Positions 25,481 through 37,256 are shown, counted from the stretch's first letter. The stretch is 64,000 nucleotides of DNA from Cylicocyclus nassatus (GCA_958299035.1 CATQJL010000305.1:35539733-35603732); one strand, 5' to 3'. Numbers and translations are program-made. The notes: generated by a model from the letters alone, not told the origin.

Positions 25481-26640
25481 GTTACGAAATTCGTGGAGCG
25501 TGTTCCAGCCAGCGTTCTAAGCCCAAATTTTGTATAGCGCATGCTACCTTCATGAAAGTCCAACATGCAAAAGCACGAGTAGATTCGTTGAGTGGATCAC
25601 TCAGAAATTGCGCGCCAAACGGGTCCACCTGGCTTCTGTACCACAAAATTCGGTCCGTATCACCACTTTTTGCAGAGTCGTGGATGAGTTTGGTCAGCAA
25701 ATGTGCAAGCGATGGAGTTTAGCCAGAGAAGTGGTCGAAAGTTTACTACATAACGAAACCGGCGCCAAAACGAATTGGTTGTGTAAATGGTCAATTTGCC
25801 AAGGTTCTAGCTAAGCGTTTGAGAAGATTTTCGCACAGAGATGTAGCTCACGGTTACTATTACCTTTATGGCGGTAACCAAGGCATGACAAATCCAAAAA
25901 CCTATTCAAATTTGCGTTTGTCTTCCTGCGAAAAGTTTCATCCACGCGAAATCACCGATCTCAAGTGAAAGAGCCTTCTAAATTAGTGGTTGTTTACATT
26001 TTATTCGTGGTAGTCAGAATAGCGCGGTGAGTTCCAGTGCCACGGTTTTACTAGAATGAGTAAGGCACATAGATAGTAGAGCCAGTGCGAACCTCTGCGA
26101 AGCAGAGGTGACGCACTGGTGAATTGATGATGTAGACCCAGCCTCTCCGAACTTTCATTTTTGTGACAGATGAAAGAAATCCAGAGTTGTTGGAACAGAG
26201 AGTCCACCTTTCATGGTTGTCTTAAATTACCTCAGAGCATGCATACTGTCCATTTAGTGTAAAAAACGAGATGTGGATCCTAAACTTCATATCGTAAGTA
26301 CGAACAATGTAACCTGTCTTCAAAAACAGAAGCAGAAGTTAAAGCTAAGGGAACGGACGTATACAAAACTTTTCAACCTTTGCCATCAAGAAAAGGAGTG
26401 ATGCAGCACAAAAGCTTGCTAGTAGAAAAAGGTCGTACAAAAAAGTTTATACAAAAAGATTCACAAAAAAGAGCAATCATGAATAATCTCTAGCCTTTCA
26501 TCGTCAACTTGTTGTCGCTGATATAACGATATAACGTCTAATCCTTTGACGTGCCCTCTAAAAGGAGATACGGGCCTGTGATACGTATCACAAGCCGCCT
26601 CTTCGTATCACAAATCGCCCCTGAGGACGAGTGCTTATGC
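25479..26640. other. No gene recognised
   Basis: AT-rich sequence without a convincing coding exon. The open frames are short and not bounded by plausible splice sites. The only structure I see is a hairpin at 26,082-26,119. Confidence 0.5.
26082..26119. repeat. Short perfect hairpin
   Basis: Nested palindrome: outer arms CCAGTGCG/CGCACTGG and inner arms CCTCTGC/GCAGAGG around a GAA loop. It is probably the core of a small fold-back element. Confidence 0.7.
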
Positions 26641-26656
26641 AGGTCTGCGGTTGCAT

Positions 26657-26700
26657 TGCAGTTGCATTGCAGTTGCACTGCACACTGCAATGCAACTGCA
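26657..26700. repeat. Hairpin built of TGCA-rich repeats
   Basis: Two perfect 17-bp arms (TGCAGTTGCATTGCAGT and its complement) surround a 10-bp loop. It lies in a wider GCATTGCAGTT direct repeat, and downstream GTGCAGTTGCAG adds a partial third arm. Confidence 0.8.
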
Positions 26701-26888
26701 TCCGTGCAGTTGCAGCTCATCCCGCTGGCATGACGATGGGGACGAGCAATTCGAAACTCGTCCGCTCCTTGAAGAGAGGGTCCCCAGGAACCGGGTTTTT
26801 TGAGAGTTTTGAACAATTTGGACTTTACAACTGTAATCAGGGCCACGGAAAGGCCGCAGAATAGCAGAAATATGAGAGGCGAAATTTT

Positions 26889-26912
26889 GCGCGGACGCTG
26901 CCTTTAAGCTAA
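26889..26912. repeat. Orphan terminus of the TTAA fold-back family
   Basis: GGACGCTGCCTTTAA matches the right terminus and TTAA target of the complete fold-back element at 44,606-44,970. No partner arm is nearby. Confidence 0.55.
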
Positions 26913-29830
26913 TCGAAGTCTATCGAACTCAAAAGGCTCATCCGCAAGCTACTACCCATTTTCGGAATAGAAAACGCGAAAACGCTTCGTATCGCTGTAA
27001 GCGTAAGCCGTACCCGCATGGGATACGACGCAGTGGTGGGGCTGCCTCAGCACTTTAGTGGTGGGTTAACACTTCTCGGTACTTGAGAAAGGAATAAGAT
27101 TGAGTTGTTGTTCCTATTGAGTAACCTGATAACAACTCAGCTGGGTGTTGTAGCGGTGGCCCATGATTCCTTGATTTCAATTCAAGGAAGTCCATTGATC
27201 GAAATAGCAGGAACTTTTGCGCTAGTTTCAGCTTCATAAAATATGACGATTAAGCAATTTTCAAACCAACTAATGCTGCAATTAGTACAGTAATCAAAAA
27301 TCGGGTGAACATGCGGTCCGAATGCGTACCCTCTTGGCGTACCAGCGGCCTACCATTCTCCTCCCAGCGGAGTTCCACAGCGTACGAGCGGCGTGCGACT
27401 GCCCTACCAGCGGCGTTTGCGTGTTCCACCCAGACGAGCATCGAACGCCGCTGGTACGCAACGAAAGTCGGAGCACAGAAGCGTGCCATGAAGATCCCCG
27501 ACTTGTGCATCCACCAGATGAGCGCGAACTGCGTACCGCGTAAAAGCGATCGCCGCGCGCAATTTCCATTTGTGATTTATCGGCTGCAGCATAACATGCT
27601 TCGAATAAAGATAGAGAGAACTTTCAGGAAAAAGGAGACTTGCGCTTTGGCATAAAAATTTTGGAAAACGAGGTGTTTACTTGGACTGGATTTGCTCGCG
27701 GGGAAGTTCGAACGGTGCTATCTCTGTGTCCGTGGCCCAAAATTTCAAAGTCGCGAAATTGGCTCAACCTCGGTCGATGGGGATCACAATTTTTACATCC
27801 TTTTTCCACAAAAACGCCATTTGGTGATGCAGCTGTGGTTAACGTAGAAGAGCCAATTCAGTATCGGCTGAAATTTGGTCTAGGGGGTTTTCTGAGGGCT
27901 AATCACAAATATTATATTCTTTCTGCACTCTGCGGCGGGCTCAGTTTTCAAAAATCCTTCGAACCAACGTACGCCGGGCCCTGCCTAGGGTTTTGACACG
28001 GAAAAGTTAAGCGGAACGCTGTGAGCATACTGACTGGAAGTACATTGAAGGGGGAGGAGGATACTGTGACTTTCAGTAAGCTTTTGCGAAAAGGGTGTTT
28101 TTGGAGAAGGGACAGCTCCTTGAATAACGAAGAAAGAGTGGACAACCTTACTGTGGAGTTTAAGAGGGAAAAACTTGGTGAATTTTGGCTAAGAAATTGG
28201 GAAAAACTGATAGAGTGGTGAGGAAATTAGGCTCTTCTAATGGGAGACGTCTTTTCGCACGGGCGGTCTCCAGCGCTATCCTGATTACTTGTCTTAACAC
28301 GTCACGCACGCCGCAAATCTTTCTTCCCCCTGCTTTGCTTAAGCAAAAGCCGCCGCAGGGTGTTCCGCGCGCGACAATGGACCTGTGTGGAAAGGAGTAC
28401 GGACGCGAATCGCGTCCTCACCCTCCTCTAAGGCAAGGGACATACTATACATCAGCTAAGAAAAGCCACAGAAAGGAGAGCTACGGGAAGGATGCTGTAC
28501 GAGAAGAAGGAACATTACTCGTTTATCTAATGTGAGGGTGAGAAAAAGCGCGAGGTGTAAGGTGTGCATTTCTATTTTGGAGAATGAGCTTCACTCAACG
28601 CGACATCTTTCTTGACTCCAAAGTTCTTCTGCAAGCTGTCGTACTTTCGTCATTGGAACTATATGCGCACCATGCCTTCCCAGCGAAACCTCTTAAGCAA
28701 ACATCACTAGACGAGTTTATTAGCTTTCACGGCATTGTGTAATACGAGGCTTTGGTGACTCAATACAACATTTCTCACACCTGCTCGCCATTGGGCCGCT
28801 AGTATGTCCGAATTCCCACCGTCCACAATTAAGCGTAAATTTAAATGCGAGGTCCGTAATTCCACTAATTTTCGAATATCACTCTTCATTTCACGCCTAA
28901 TTTGGGCGTTGTGTTCTTTGCAGCCTCGCGCTTTCTATTCATCTCTTCTTTCCCACCGGTGATTTGTACTACAGCACCGACACACCATTGGTACTCCTCT
29001 CGTCTATCGTTCCTATATAATAATACTACTTGGAAAAAACATAGGAAGCGCATACAACGATTTCGTCTTAGAAGAGATTCGAACAATTTTTAGCTACTGC
29101 GGGCTCAGACAGCCACGCCCCTGTTACCCTAGTAAGAGCTTCACAGTCCCCTGATGCCCGATTTTTTCAGTAAACTGCCAGCAGATGCTCACTTGCTCTC
29201 TACAGCCCTCTCCTTCCCTCCCATAGTATCCCTCACTCCTCTATTCTCCACACCATGAATCTTATTATGTTCATGCGCGCCGTTTTTACCGCTATCCCTT
29301 GACTTCTAAAGTCATTCTCCTCCTTCCCCCCCCCCCCCACCCCCTTCCCCGCCTCTTCGTTGCTTTCCTACTTTAGCTGAAGATTATAGGAATAGAACAG
29401 ATGGGATTAATGATTGAAAAGTTTTTGTTAGAAATCTTTTCTAAAGCTTTCTTACTCCGAAACTTTACCTAGTCAAAATTCTTCAAATAATTCTCTATAT
29501 TTTTTGGTCCAGCGCTAGCTCCCGTGTTTCTCCTACTAAGCATTAGAGCAACAAAAATTTTTTCCAGCGCTCTCCAGTCTGTACTCGCAGTTTCCAGGCC
29601 AAAAGGCAGGTTTTTCCAAACTTCCGGAAGACAACCGCATCCGTGCTTGTTCACATGAGGCGATGTTTCTCACATTGAGAAATACATCGAATTTCTCTTC
29701 GAACTCCATTTTTCCAACGTTGATGAGAGAAATACATTTACAATTGCTGGTGGAGTTGTTACAACTTTATTGGATAGCATTGCAAAACGAAAGCGGATAA
29801 GAATTTAGGGACCCATCCTATACATACAGG
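26913..29830. other. Gene-poor stretch
   Basis: I find no exon I can defend. Notable contents are short inverted GCG/CCAGCGGC motifs at 27,330-27,470, an open but featureless frame at 27,640-27,996 and a run of about 14 C at 29,326-29,339. Confidence 0.45.
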
Positions 29831-29831
29831 G

Positions 29832-30047
29832 TTGTGAGTGAAATACAGGCTGCACTTAGCAAAGCGTAAACATCTTGAAAGGGATCGATTTCACATTTTT
29901 GGTCGTGGTGACACCAAAAGGGCTGTCCTTGCGTAGCTCATTTACGAAAACATGACTGCAGTGGCAGGGTATCAAGGATCACTGCTGGCGACAAACATCC
30001 ACGATGAGTCACATGGGGGTGCTTGCGCTTTATATAGAGTACCGACT
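29832..30047 (+). repeat. Interspersed repeat R1, copy 1
   Basis: About 215 bp shared in direct orientation with 31,755-31,985: both contain CAGGCTGCACTTAG, GTCG(T/C)GGTG, ACGAAAACA(T/C)GACTGCAGTGGCA and ACAAACATCCACGATGAGTCAC before GCTTTATA. The copies are diverged, so this is an old repeat. The TTTATATAGAG at its end also occurs alone near 31,566. Confidence 0.75.
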
Positions 30048-31754
30048 GGTTTTGTGTGTGAATTGGGAAGCGATCAAAATTTGAAACTTCTAAAGTCCTG
30101 TAGCGAACCTTTCCCTGCTCAAAAATGGTAAGACCTGTGGCAAACCTTTCTCTCCTCAAAAGGCAAGAATTTATAGACACATGACAAACTAAGAGGCTGT
30201 CGAAGTTAAGGGCGAATCTTCCCTGCTAAAAAGTTCCAAAGTTTTCTTAGCAGAGGTCTCAACAGAAGTTCGACTGCTCCTTCCCAGCTTTTTCTATCAC
30301 ACCGCTGTTTACTCCTGCGCTCTAGGGTACCCAATTTTGTACACTTCTGCATTTTGGGATCTTGCTTTGTCCTTCTTTTCACCAAATTGCTCTGCTTCGC
30401 TTTTCCCTCACCAACTCCTTTTCACACAAAAGATTTTATATGGAGCTCCGTGATCTGCAAATCTTTATCAATTTTCAATCTTCTCATGTTTAACTAAGCC
30501 TCCAAACCTTGCCTCGAAGCTGCTGTATCCAAAATGCGCCACTTACACATCTACCTAACCCAATCTGGATCATGCAAAAATTCAGATGATGCACTCCGCA
30601 ACGCCATGGTGTAGCACCACGTCTGCGTTTTGCTACAAAAGGTCCGTGTCCTCTCCCCTTCTTGGGAGCGCGCATTTTCAACCCAAGATATTAGCCTGAT
30701 ACACTCGAGCCTGTAAATGCCAAACTTTCTCACTCCTCCAACGTTTTGCGACGATAATTGGATGCTCTCACACTTCTACATACAAAAGTTCCTGGCCGAG
30801 ATGGCCGTGTCACACTCGACATGGTTTTCCCAGCCCTCTTCATTCCCCTTTTTACCTCCACTTTAGTAGGCTACTAATCTTTTCTACGAAGAGACCTATT
30901 ATTGAAGCTTGCTTTTCCTTTCAGCTATTGACAAAAAAACAGCGCTTAAAAATTGCAACTTTACACTCCTGAGGTTAGCAAGGTCTACTTGATGATGACG
31001 CCTACTTGCATTCCATCTTGTGTGGCGGCGACTCAGAGCGAATACTTTTCTTTTGCCTAAACTTTCCAAACTCCCCATTTTCATTGTTTGAAAACCTTTC
31101 TAGCCTTTCCACTTTCTTCAGTTTTGACCCATAGTAGACGAAACTCCTTGCTTCTGCCTCGCAGTATAGTAATGTTGCACAAATAATTGAGAGGAGCGGA
31201 TTTCTGATTGTGATCGAGAAGATGGAAGATTGCATCTACAATCGCTGCTGCAGTAATTACAACTTTGTTGAGTTGTTCTGTTCTAGATGTCTTCTACAAT
31301 TGAGCATGAATATGGTGAAAAACTCGATCTCTTACCATAAAAATTCGCACAGCTTCAAAGAGCTGTACCTAGGGGTCTGTCATGGTGAAAATGTGGTCAG
31401 TCGTTAGCGCTCAGGATTGAGTATGAAATGGCACTCTGATCAACAACTCGGAAAAAGACGCAAGCAAAAAAGGAGTCATCAGCTGGGTGCATTGGGTGCA
31501 TTCGAGACAGACGGAACTGTTGACATAGTCGCGGCAGCGTGACGTCAGATGGGCCCCTCCCCGCGCTTTATATAGAGAGATGATGATGTTTTACAAATCT
31601 TGGTCGTGGTAAGACCAACATGGCAACCACACTTGCATGGGCCTACCTGTTTACTGATATCGAAATCTGTAAGTGTAATCTTTGAAGAGTATAGTGATGA
31701 TTGACGAAACTGGCTGGTCAGTCTTACCGCCGACTGCGTTGCCAGTATTTCACA
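30048..31754. other. No gene recognised between the R1 copies
   Basis: AT-rich sequence with short open frames only. No protein family, splice-bounded exon or RNA gene could be supported. Confidence 0.45.
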
Positions 31755-31985
31755 TTTCACAGGCTGCACTTAGTGAAACCGTGAACATCTCGGAAGCCAT
31801 GATTTTCGTATATGGTCGCGGTGGCACTCGTACAGTTGTGATGCAAAAGGGCATCTGTACTTAGTAAACGTTGCGCAGCTCGTTTACGAAAACACGACTG
31901 CAGTGGCAAGGTGTCAAAGATCACTCCTGGTTACAAACATCCACGATGAGTCACGTGGGGGTGCTTGCGCTTTATAGAGAGTATG
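31755..31985 (+). repeat. Interspersed repeat R1, copy 2
   Basis: Diverged direct copy of the unit at 29,832-30,047, with the same TTACGAAAACACGACTGCAG block and the same GGGGGTGCTTGCGCTTTATA terminus. No coding content is apparent. Confidence 0.75.
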
Positions 31986-32299
31986 ATGAGATAATCGTGT
32001 GAGGGTCTTGCCTTTTTCCTAGCTCAGGCTTTCATGTATTTATGTTTGCACGCCGCTGTTGTGTTGCGAAAGTGCAAAACACAGGTTTTGCCGTAGTTTA
32101 TCGGAGGCAAAATTGACAACCTTTGCCTTTTTTTGTTTGAGCAGATTAGTAACTGTTGAAACAATTATTGTCTTTATAATAAAGACGATCATTTTCTATA
32201 GGTGAGGTTTATTATCACAATGGTTTACCCCCATTTTTGACTATCATCGGTTTCGCATGTTTGCGATTTCACCCGGTTCGAGGTTGATTCGCTGGTTTC

Positions 32300-32301
32300 A
32301 G
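32300..32301 (+). promoter_or_regulatory. Probable trans-splice acceptor of the CDC50-like gene
   Basis: GGTTTCAG ends at 32,301, 14 nt before the ATG at 32,316, with no donor-bearing exon recognisable upstream. That is the usual arrangement for spliced-leader addition in nematodes (inference). Confidence 0.5.
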
Positions 32302-32315
32302 TTCACACGCAGCGG

Positions 32316-32701
32316 ATGCCGCCGCAAGACGTTGTCGGTCAAAACCACGTAGCAACAGACTCGGAAGAAAAAATCTTGAAGAATAAACCAAAAGGTTAGT
32401 ATCAAAAGATTTGATGTTTATGTTGATTTCGACAGTGCTGGTATCTAATGCAGACGTTTTGGGTATACTTCTTTTTTAGTCGTTACTCGTTCGTACTCGC
32501 ATGCGATTCTTAGCTGAAACGAGACATTTGTGCAGTTGCGATTCACTTCTCATGATGTGCATTTCAGCCAGTAAATTACGGCACAGCAGCTTCCAGCATG
32601 GCAGCCAGTTCTTACGGCATCCACAGTTATACCAACAGTGATTGGTATCGGCGTTGTCTTCATACCTATAGGTGTGACACTGTTCCTTGCATCTGATTCA
32701 G
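32316..32701 (+). pseudogene. CDC50/TMEM30 family protein, 5' exons only, with frameshift
   Basis: Exon 1 (32,316-32,394) encodes MPPQDVVGQNH... and ends in KNKPK with donor GTTAGT. Exon 2 (32,568-32,701) follows ATTTCAG and ends before GTAAGC. Exon 2 contains the family hallmark [14 protein letters not shown] followed by a transmembrane helix ([19 protein letters not shown]), matching the N-terminus of CDC50/TMEM30 proteins. These are the beta subunits needed for P4-ATPase lipid flippases to fold and leave the ER. The splice phase gives ASKLR in one frame, but QQLPAW is in another, so there is a one- or two-base indel at about 32,581. The large glycosylated ectodomain and second membrane span are not found downstream, where MITEs begin within 300 bp. 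It is a truncated gene or pseudogene unless later exons lie outside what I can recognise. Confidence 0.75.
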
Positions 32702-32970
32702 GTAAGCTTAGTACCAATCTTTACCTTATTGTTGGGTACATTTAGTGTAGTGACAACCTTATTGAATTAGTATGCGTTGATGCGTGAGTAGTGTAGTACA
32801 ACCTTATTAAGTAATATGCGTTACCTAGTGATACGAAACGTTTTTATCGTATGTTTTCTTGCTCACTTGTCACAGAGAGTACGGTCCGTAGTATAAAGCA
32901 CAGAGAAGTTTTGATATTTGTTCACTCTCCATCACTCACCAGCTTGAGTTCTTTCACATGAGAGCATCCG
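32702..32970. other. Apparent intron or flank after the CDC50-like exons
   Basis: No continuation of the CDC50 coding sequence is recognisable. The stretch contains two near copies of GTAGTA(c)AACCTTATT. Confidence 0.4.
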
Positions 32971-32974
32971 TGAG

Positions 32975-33195
32975 CGTTAGGCCGTGCATACATCATGCGA
33001 TTTCATCGCGTCGGGATTCTCCGACGAGACAACTTGGTCCATTGCATGCTGAACATCTTGCATCTCGATTGTGATAATCAGTCGCGATTGGGCGCTTTGG
33101 AAAACTAACGCGATTGAAATGCAAGATGATCGGCAAGCAGTGAACTTGTAACAAGTGTCTTGTCGGGTGAATCGCGAAGCAGTAAAATCGGCCTT
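32975..33195. mobile_element. Fold-back MITE family M1, diverged copy
   Basis: Imperfect terminal inverted repeats (ATGCGATTTCATCGCG near the left end and GAATCGCGAAGCAG near the right) surround an inner palindrome with CATCTTGCATCTCGATTGTG opposite GATTGAAATGCAAGATG. It shares its core and ends with the copies at 35,935 and 45,452. Confidence 0.7.
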
Positions 33196-33257
33196 CTATT
33201 CTACCGTGATCAGCAACGCTGCTATGGCTTCGGCCATACAGAGGCTTTCAATCTGGG

Positions 33258-33500
33258 GCGCTATGTATCAATCACACGATCGTGAGATCGTGTGCTCGCT
33301 ATCGTTGCAAACATGCCCATAATCAGGTGCGAGCACACGATCTCGCGATGTATCAAGCACACGATCTTGCCACAAGATCGTGTAGCAGCGCACGATCTGT
33401 CGAGATCGTGCGCAGCTGCGCGACAGTTCGTGTGCTCCCCATGTGACGTGTAGAAGTCCATGGTGTCGCCACGTCCAATGTTTTCCGCACGCCAATTGTG
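33258..33500 (-). mobile_element. MITE family M2, copy 1 (ACGATC palindrome family)
   Basis: About 240 bp dense in GATCGTGTG/CACACGATC motifs, including the palindrome CACACGATCGTGAGATCGTG. It is the inverted counterpart of 46,205-46,442, sharing CCATGGTGTCGCCACGTCCA and the (G)GGGCGCTATGTATCAATCAC end. No transposase is present. Confidence 0.8.
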
Positions 33501-33974
33501 CACATCAGACGACCGAGTTCTAGGCCTGGTAGGAGGTTATGGATTTCCCAAAGCGATTTCCTCCTTAATTTCGGGTATTTTCACGTGTTCGTCGTGCCGT
33601 ATTTGAATTACGAACTAGGAAGTTCGCACATCTGAGAGCGGCATGGCAATTATGTCGCATCCCTACAATTGTTCTCATTCAAAATCCACTTGATGGTAGA
33701 TTCTCAGGACAAGATTCGAAGAAAATGTCTTGAGCTTGCTGACGCAAACAAAAGTTAGAAAATCAAAGCTCGTAATTCGAAAACCATGTATTTACGAACC
33801 AAACCTAACAGACGAGGATGAAAAGCTATCCGGCTTCACATAGCGAGTATGTCAATCATCATCATTCTTGTGCCGTCAATGAGGGTGCTTTATCTTGAGA
33901 AGTCTCTTATATCATGCCGCTAATACTTTTGCAACTCAGCCGCATTACCGTCTTTTTGTTCTGTTGTGATGCAA
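33501..33974. other. No gene recognised
   Basis: AT-rich spacer between an M2 element and the Helitron-type element. No supported feature. Confidence 0.4.
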
Positions 33975-34807
33975 TCTTATATATAAAGCTGAATGTCTGT
34001 TTGTATGTCTGTCTGTCTGTCTGTCTGTATGTATGTCTGTCTGTACGTATGTTCCGAATAGAAAATTCCATTTCTGAACCGATCCGGACCAAACTTGGCA
34101 CACATACACTACGGGCCCCGGCGGGTGTCATAGGCTACTTTTCGTCATCGATCGATATCGATTTTATTGATTTTTATCGATTTTTTTGCTGAGTTCACCT
34201 ACGGGGCTGGGAGTTGGCACAGGGGGGTAATCGAGCATGGGGATTCCGAATACAATATTGGTTTTCAGGATTATCGATTACTTTTATCGATTTTATCGAT
34301 TTTTTGCAAAGTTTGAGCTACGGGGCTGGGAGTTGGCACAGGGGGGTAATCGAGCATGCTGATCATCCCCAAGGGGGGTGATCAGCATGCTCGATTACAC
34401 CCCTCTGCCAAATTCCAGCCCCCTAGCTCAAATTTTCAAAAAATCGATAAAATCGATAAAAGTAATGGACGATCCTGAAAACTAATATAGTGTTCGTAAT
34501 CAGCATGCTCGATTATCCCCCTGTGCAAACTCCCAGCCCCGCAGGTCAAACCTTACAAAAAAATCGATAAAATCGATAAAAGTAATGGACGATCTTGAAA
34601 ACTAATATTGTATTCGTAATCTGCATGCTCGATTACCGCCTTGTGCAAACTCCTAGCCCTGTAGGTGAACTCTGCGAAAAAATCGATAAAAATCGGTAAA
34701 ATCGACATCGATCGATAACGAAAAGTGGACTGTGACACCCGCCGGGGCCCGAAGTGTATGTGTGCCAAGTTTGGTCCGGATACGGCGGAGCCGGGTAAGC
34801 CAGCTAG
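33975..34807 (+). mobile_element. Non-autonomous Helitron-type element with a large internal palindrome
   Basis: The left end reads A^TC-TTATATATAAAGCTGAATGTCTG followed by a GTCT/GTAT run. The right end has a short hairpin (CGGC GGA GCCG) and finishes GCCAGCTAG^T. This matches Helitron rules: a 5' TC, a 3' hairpin then CTRR, insertion between A and T, and no target duplication. Unusually, the interior is a long inverted repeat. The block with CCGGACCAAACTTGGCACAC near 34,085 is repeated in reverse complement near 34,770. ATCGAT-rich and GGCTGGGAGTTGGCACAGG blocks are mirrored around a centre near 34,372. No Rep/helicase gene is present. Confidence 0.72.
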
Positions 34808-35003
34808 TGTTTTCATAAAACTGCTACTACACCTCAAAGATGCTATCTCCTATGTGAACGGATACGAAGCTAACAAATGCTTATTTTGATATTCCACTAA
34901 CTCTACAAAAATAGCACACTGCTGATTTCTTTTTCGCTTTGCGATTAAGATTTATAGCTTGGAAATCCCTTTTTGATGTTGCATTGTTGAGGATTGGTGT
35001 TAC

Positions 35004-35125
35004 CAGAGGAATTAGGAACACAAAAAGGCAATCGAAGCCAATTAATTCAGGTAAATTGTCTTGGAGGATTCTTCCGAGCAATCGTAAGCTAGATTCATCA
35101 AAAACTGGGATTTTATAGATGTGAT
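35004..35125 (-). CDS. Isolated exon, possibly inositol 1,3,4-trisphosphate 5/6-kinase (ITPK1)-like
   Basis: On the minus strand an acceptor CGTATTCAG precedes an open exon reading HIYKIPVFDESSLRLLG and DNLPELIGFDC, ending at CTCTG|GTAACA. The arrangement of an Asp-Glu helix, a long Leu/Arg helix and GFD loosely resembles the ATP-grasp core of ITPK1-type kinases. One exon of about 40 residues cannot settle the family, and no neighbouring exon was found, so it may be a gene relic. Confidence 0.3.
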
Positions 35126-35930
35126 CTGAATACGACAATTGATTGTTATTACCATAACAGAACCATCATCAACAGAGTGAGAAGATGTATGGGAGACTGT
35201 CTCAAGTTCGGTTCTCTTTTTGGTGTCACAGTGCGTATGTGCAAGGCATCTTCACATCTCAGCAGCCCTCTATCGCGACTACGAGACTTCAAAAAATGCG
35301 CGGAGATACACTTTCGCATAAACCCCGGCCGCGTCGCTGGAATCGCTGGAGCTGTGACATTGGCATAAGATAGCTTATAACTATCTCTGGTTAACACATA
35401 AGACAAAAACTTCTAGTAATGATACGCAATAAAAATCTTTAACATCGAAGTTGATTGAGATTTTGCTCTTCTTAACCGTTCTTTCCATTTGAAACGTGAT
35501 TCGGCTTGTCATTCAACGTGATTCGGCTTGTTATTCCGTAAAGGAATTAAATGCCTGTGGGTAGACAAATGCACTTGAATGAAGTAGTTCATAGAGAACA
35601 GAAATCTGAAAAAAAAAACATCATTTACTATTACACCTTCCTTACTGACAGAACCAAATGGACCATCCATAACTTTCCATCGGGTATAATGCAAGTCTGT
35701 CGGGGTTTTCAAAGAGACCTGCGATGGTTACCGCATTCACGACCCTGCGGCAGATTCTGAAGGAAAATTCGGATGTCCATCAGTAACGGTGACGGATAAA
35801 AGTTCTTTGTTTTAATCTCGAAAGAGTTCACAATTATCTTCGGCCTTTTCCCCCTGTGCGATTACCCACCATCATAAATCGCTCAAAATAGCGCCCCGTT
35901 TGGCTCGGGCAGAGTTCACGCGATTTCAGC
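35126..35930. other. No gene recognised
   Basis: Open frames at 35,149-35,406 exist on both strands but lack splice or family support. Confidence 0.4.
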
Positions 35931-35934
35931 GTCG

Positions 35935-36130
35935 CAGTTGATCGCTACAAGACAACTATAACATACCATTGTATGCCGATCTTCTTGCATTTCGGTTGTG
36001 ATAGTTTTCCAACACGACTAATCGTGACTAACTCTCACAACCGAAATCAAGGAGATCGGCATGCACGAACTCGTAACACTTGTGTAGTCGCGACGAATTG
36101 CGACGATGAAATCGCGTGAACTTTGCTCAA
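35935..36130. mobile_element. Fold-back MITE family M1, copy
   Basis: Terminal inverted repeats GTTCACGCGATTTCA/TGAAATCGCGTGAAC flank an inner stem (GCATTTCGGTTGTGATAG against CTCTCACAACCGAAAT). The family core is shared with 45,290-45,690 and 32,975-33,195. There is no coding capacity. Confidence 0.8.
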
Positions 36131-37200
36131 GGCCTTTGGCAGAGGACGCATCCTGCGAAAATCATAACAGTCAACGCAATCAAAAAAAAACAACAACAAT
36201 AAAAACAACAAGGCTTCCTCATCTTTTTATGTGTACATCTAATCCTATGCACCCCCAATCAATACTTCACTGGGAAATCACGATCAAAGATAGTTAGCCA
36301 TGTAAGAACTTAGAATAGAGAAGAAAGTGTTTGAGATATGAAGCACTTACCAAAATTCCATTGGTAAACTTCACCATCGCATGTATGCAACATGAGATTA
36401 ATCGAGATGGCCTTCGTTACAGACGGAAAACAGCAAGTAAGTACTTTAACTTTAAAAATGTGTGCAAATTTCAAATACTGCAAATAAAACGTAAATGGCA
36501 AACTTCAAATGTATACCATTGCACTCACTTGCTAATAGTCCCCTTTATGCAGAAACTTGACAAAGTTGATAGATTCAGTGATTGAACAAGTGTAGGCTGC
36601 TGGAGGGTGAAGCACATGTCAGACCAAATTTTTTACTGATTCGAGATTGTACCACCACCTGAAAGAGCAAGAGTTTTGAGTTCTACTAATCCTCATAAAA
36701 GCGAGAATGAGCTAGATCATTACGCGCATCAACAAGTTGGACTTTTGATAGTCAAGACTATAGCACTTCACAATCATGCAAGTCGCAATATTTAGCACAG
36801 TCAGGGGCCGTCCTACTTCGCCGAGAAAAGCACAAAAGCGCCCAAAAAAGCACGAATAAGCAAAAAAGCCCTTTTAGTGGAATGACATTATTTTGATAAG
36901 CAGACAACAGAAAACGAAGCAAAAAGGCTCTCTTGCGAGATCAACACACATGCCTTAGCATCAAGACGGAAGGGGCGTTTCGGCTCTTTCGGGCTTTTTT
37001 CGGCGAAGTGTGACGGGTCCCTCAAAATTACGACTTGAAATTCACAAGAAAACTACAGTATGAATAGGAACTTCAAAAAAATTACGGTACAATTGGCCCA
37101 TACATTCACTTCAAATGAGATTCCAAGCTTTATTTCAATGGTTAACGAAAGCTTTTTCCTTGTGCCGCCCATAGTCGATCATTGTAAGCATATAGTAATC
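36131..37200. other. No confident gene
   Basis: A minus-strand open segment at about 36,350-36,434 ending before GTAAGTGC looks slightly coding but has no convincing acceptor. 36,806-37,020 contains an inverted GCC(C)TTTT/CCGAAA pair around a GGGGCCGTCCTACTTCGCCG end, suggestive of another small repeat. Confidence 0.35.
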
Positions 37201-37256
37201 ATGTCGTATGATGTTGAGCAACACGACCAAGATGGCAACTTTTCTTTATTAACTTC

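Noticed and set aside
25192..25722. Open frames rich in Val-Cys-Tyr or Thr-His
   Set aside because: Translations of the GTAT/GT microsatellite.
26631..26864. Small protein with MGTSNSKLVRS start
   Set aside because: The frame crosses a hairpin repeat and ends beside a MITE terminus. There is no splice or family evidence.
27640..27996. 118-codon open frame
   Set aside because: Composition is not clearly coding, with no conserved motif and no splice-consistent neighbour. Possibly an old repeat.
36350..36434. Minus-strand exon (KAISINLMLHTCDGEVYQWNF)
   Set aside because: It has a good donor (GTAAGTGC), but I could not find a convincing acceptor or partner exon.
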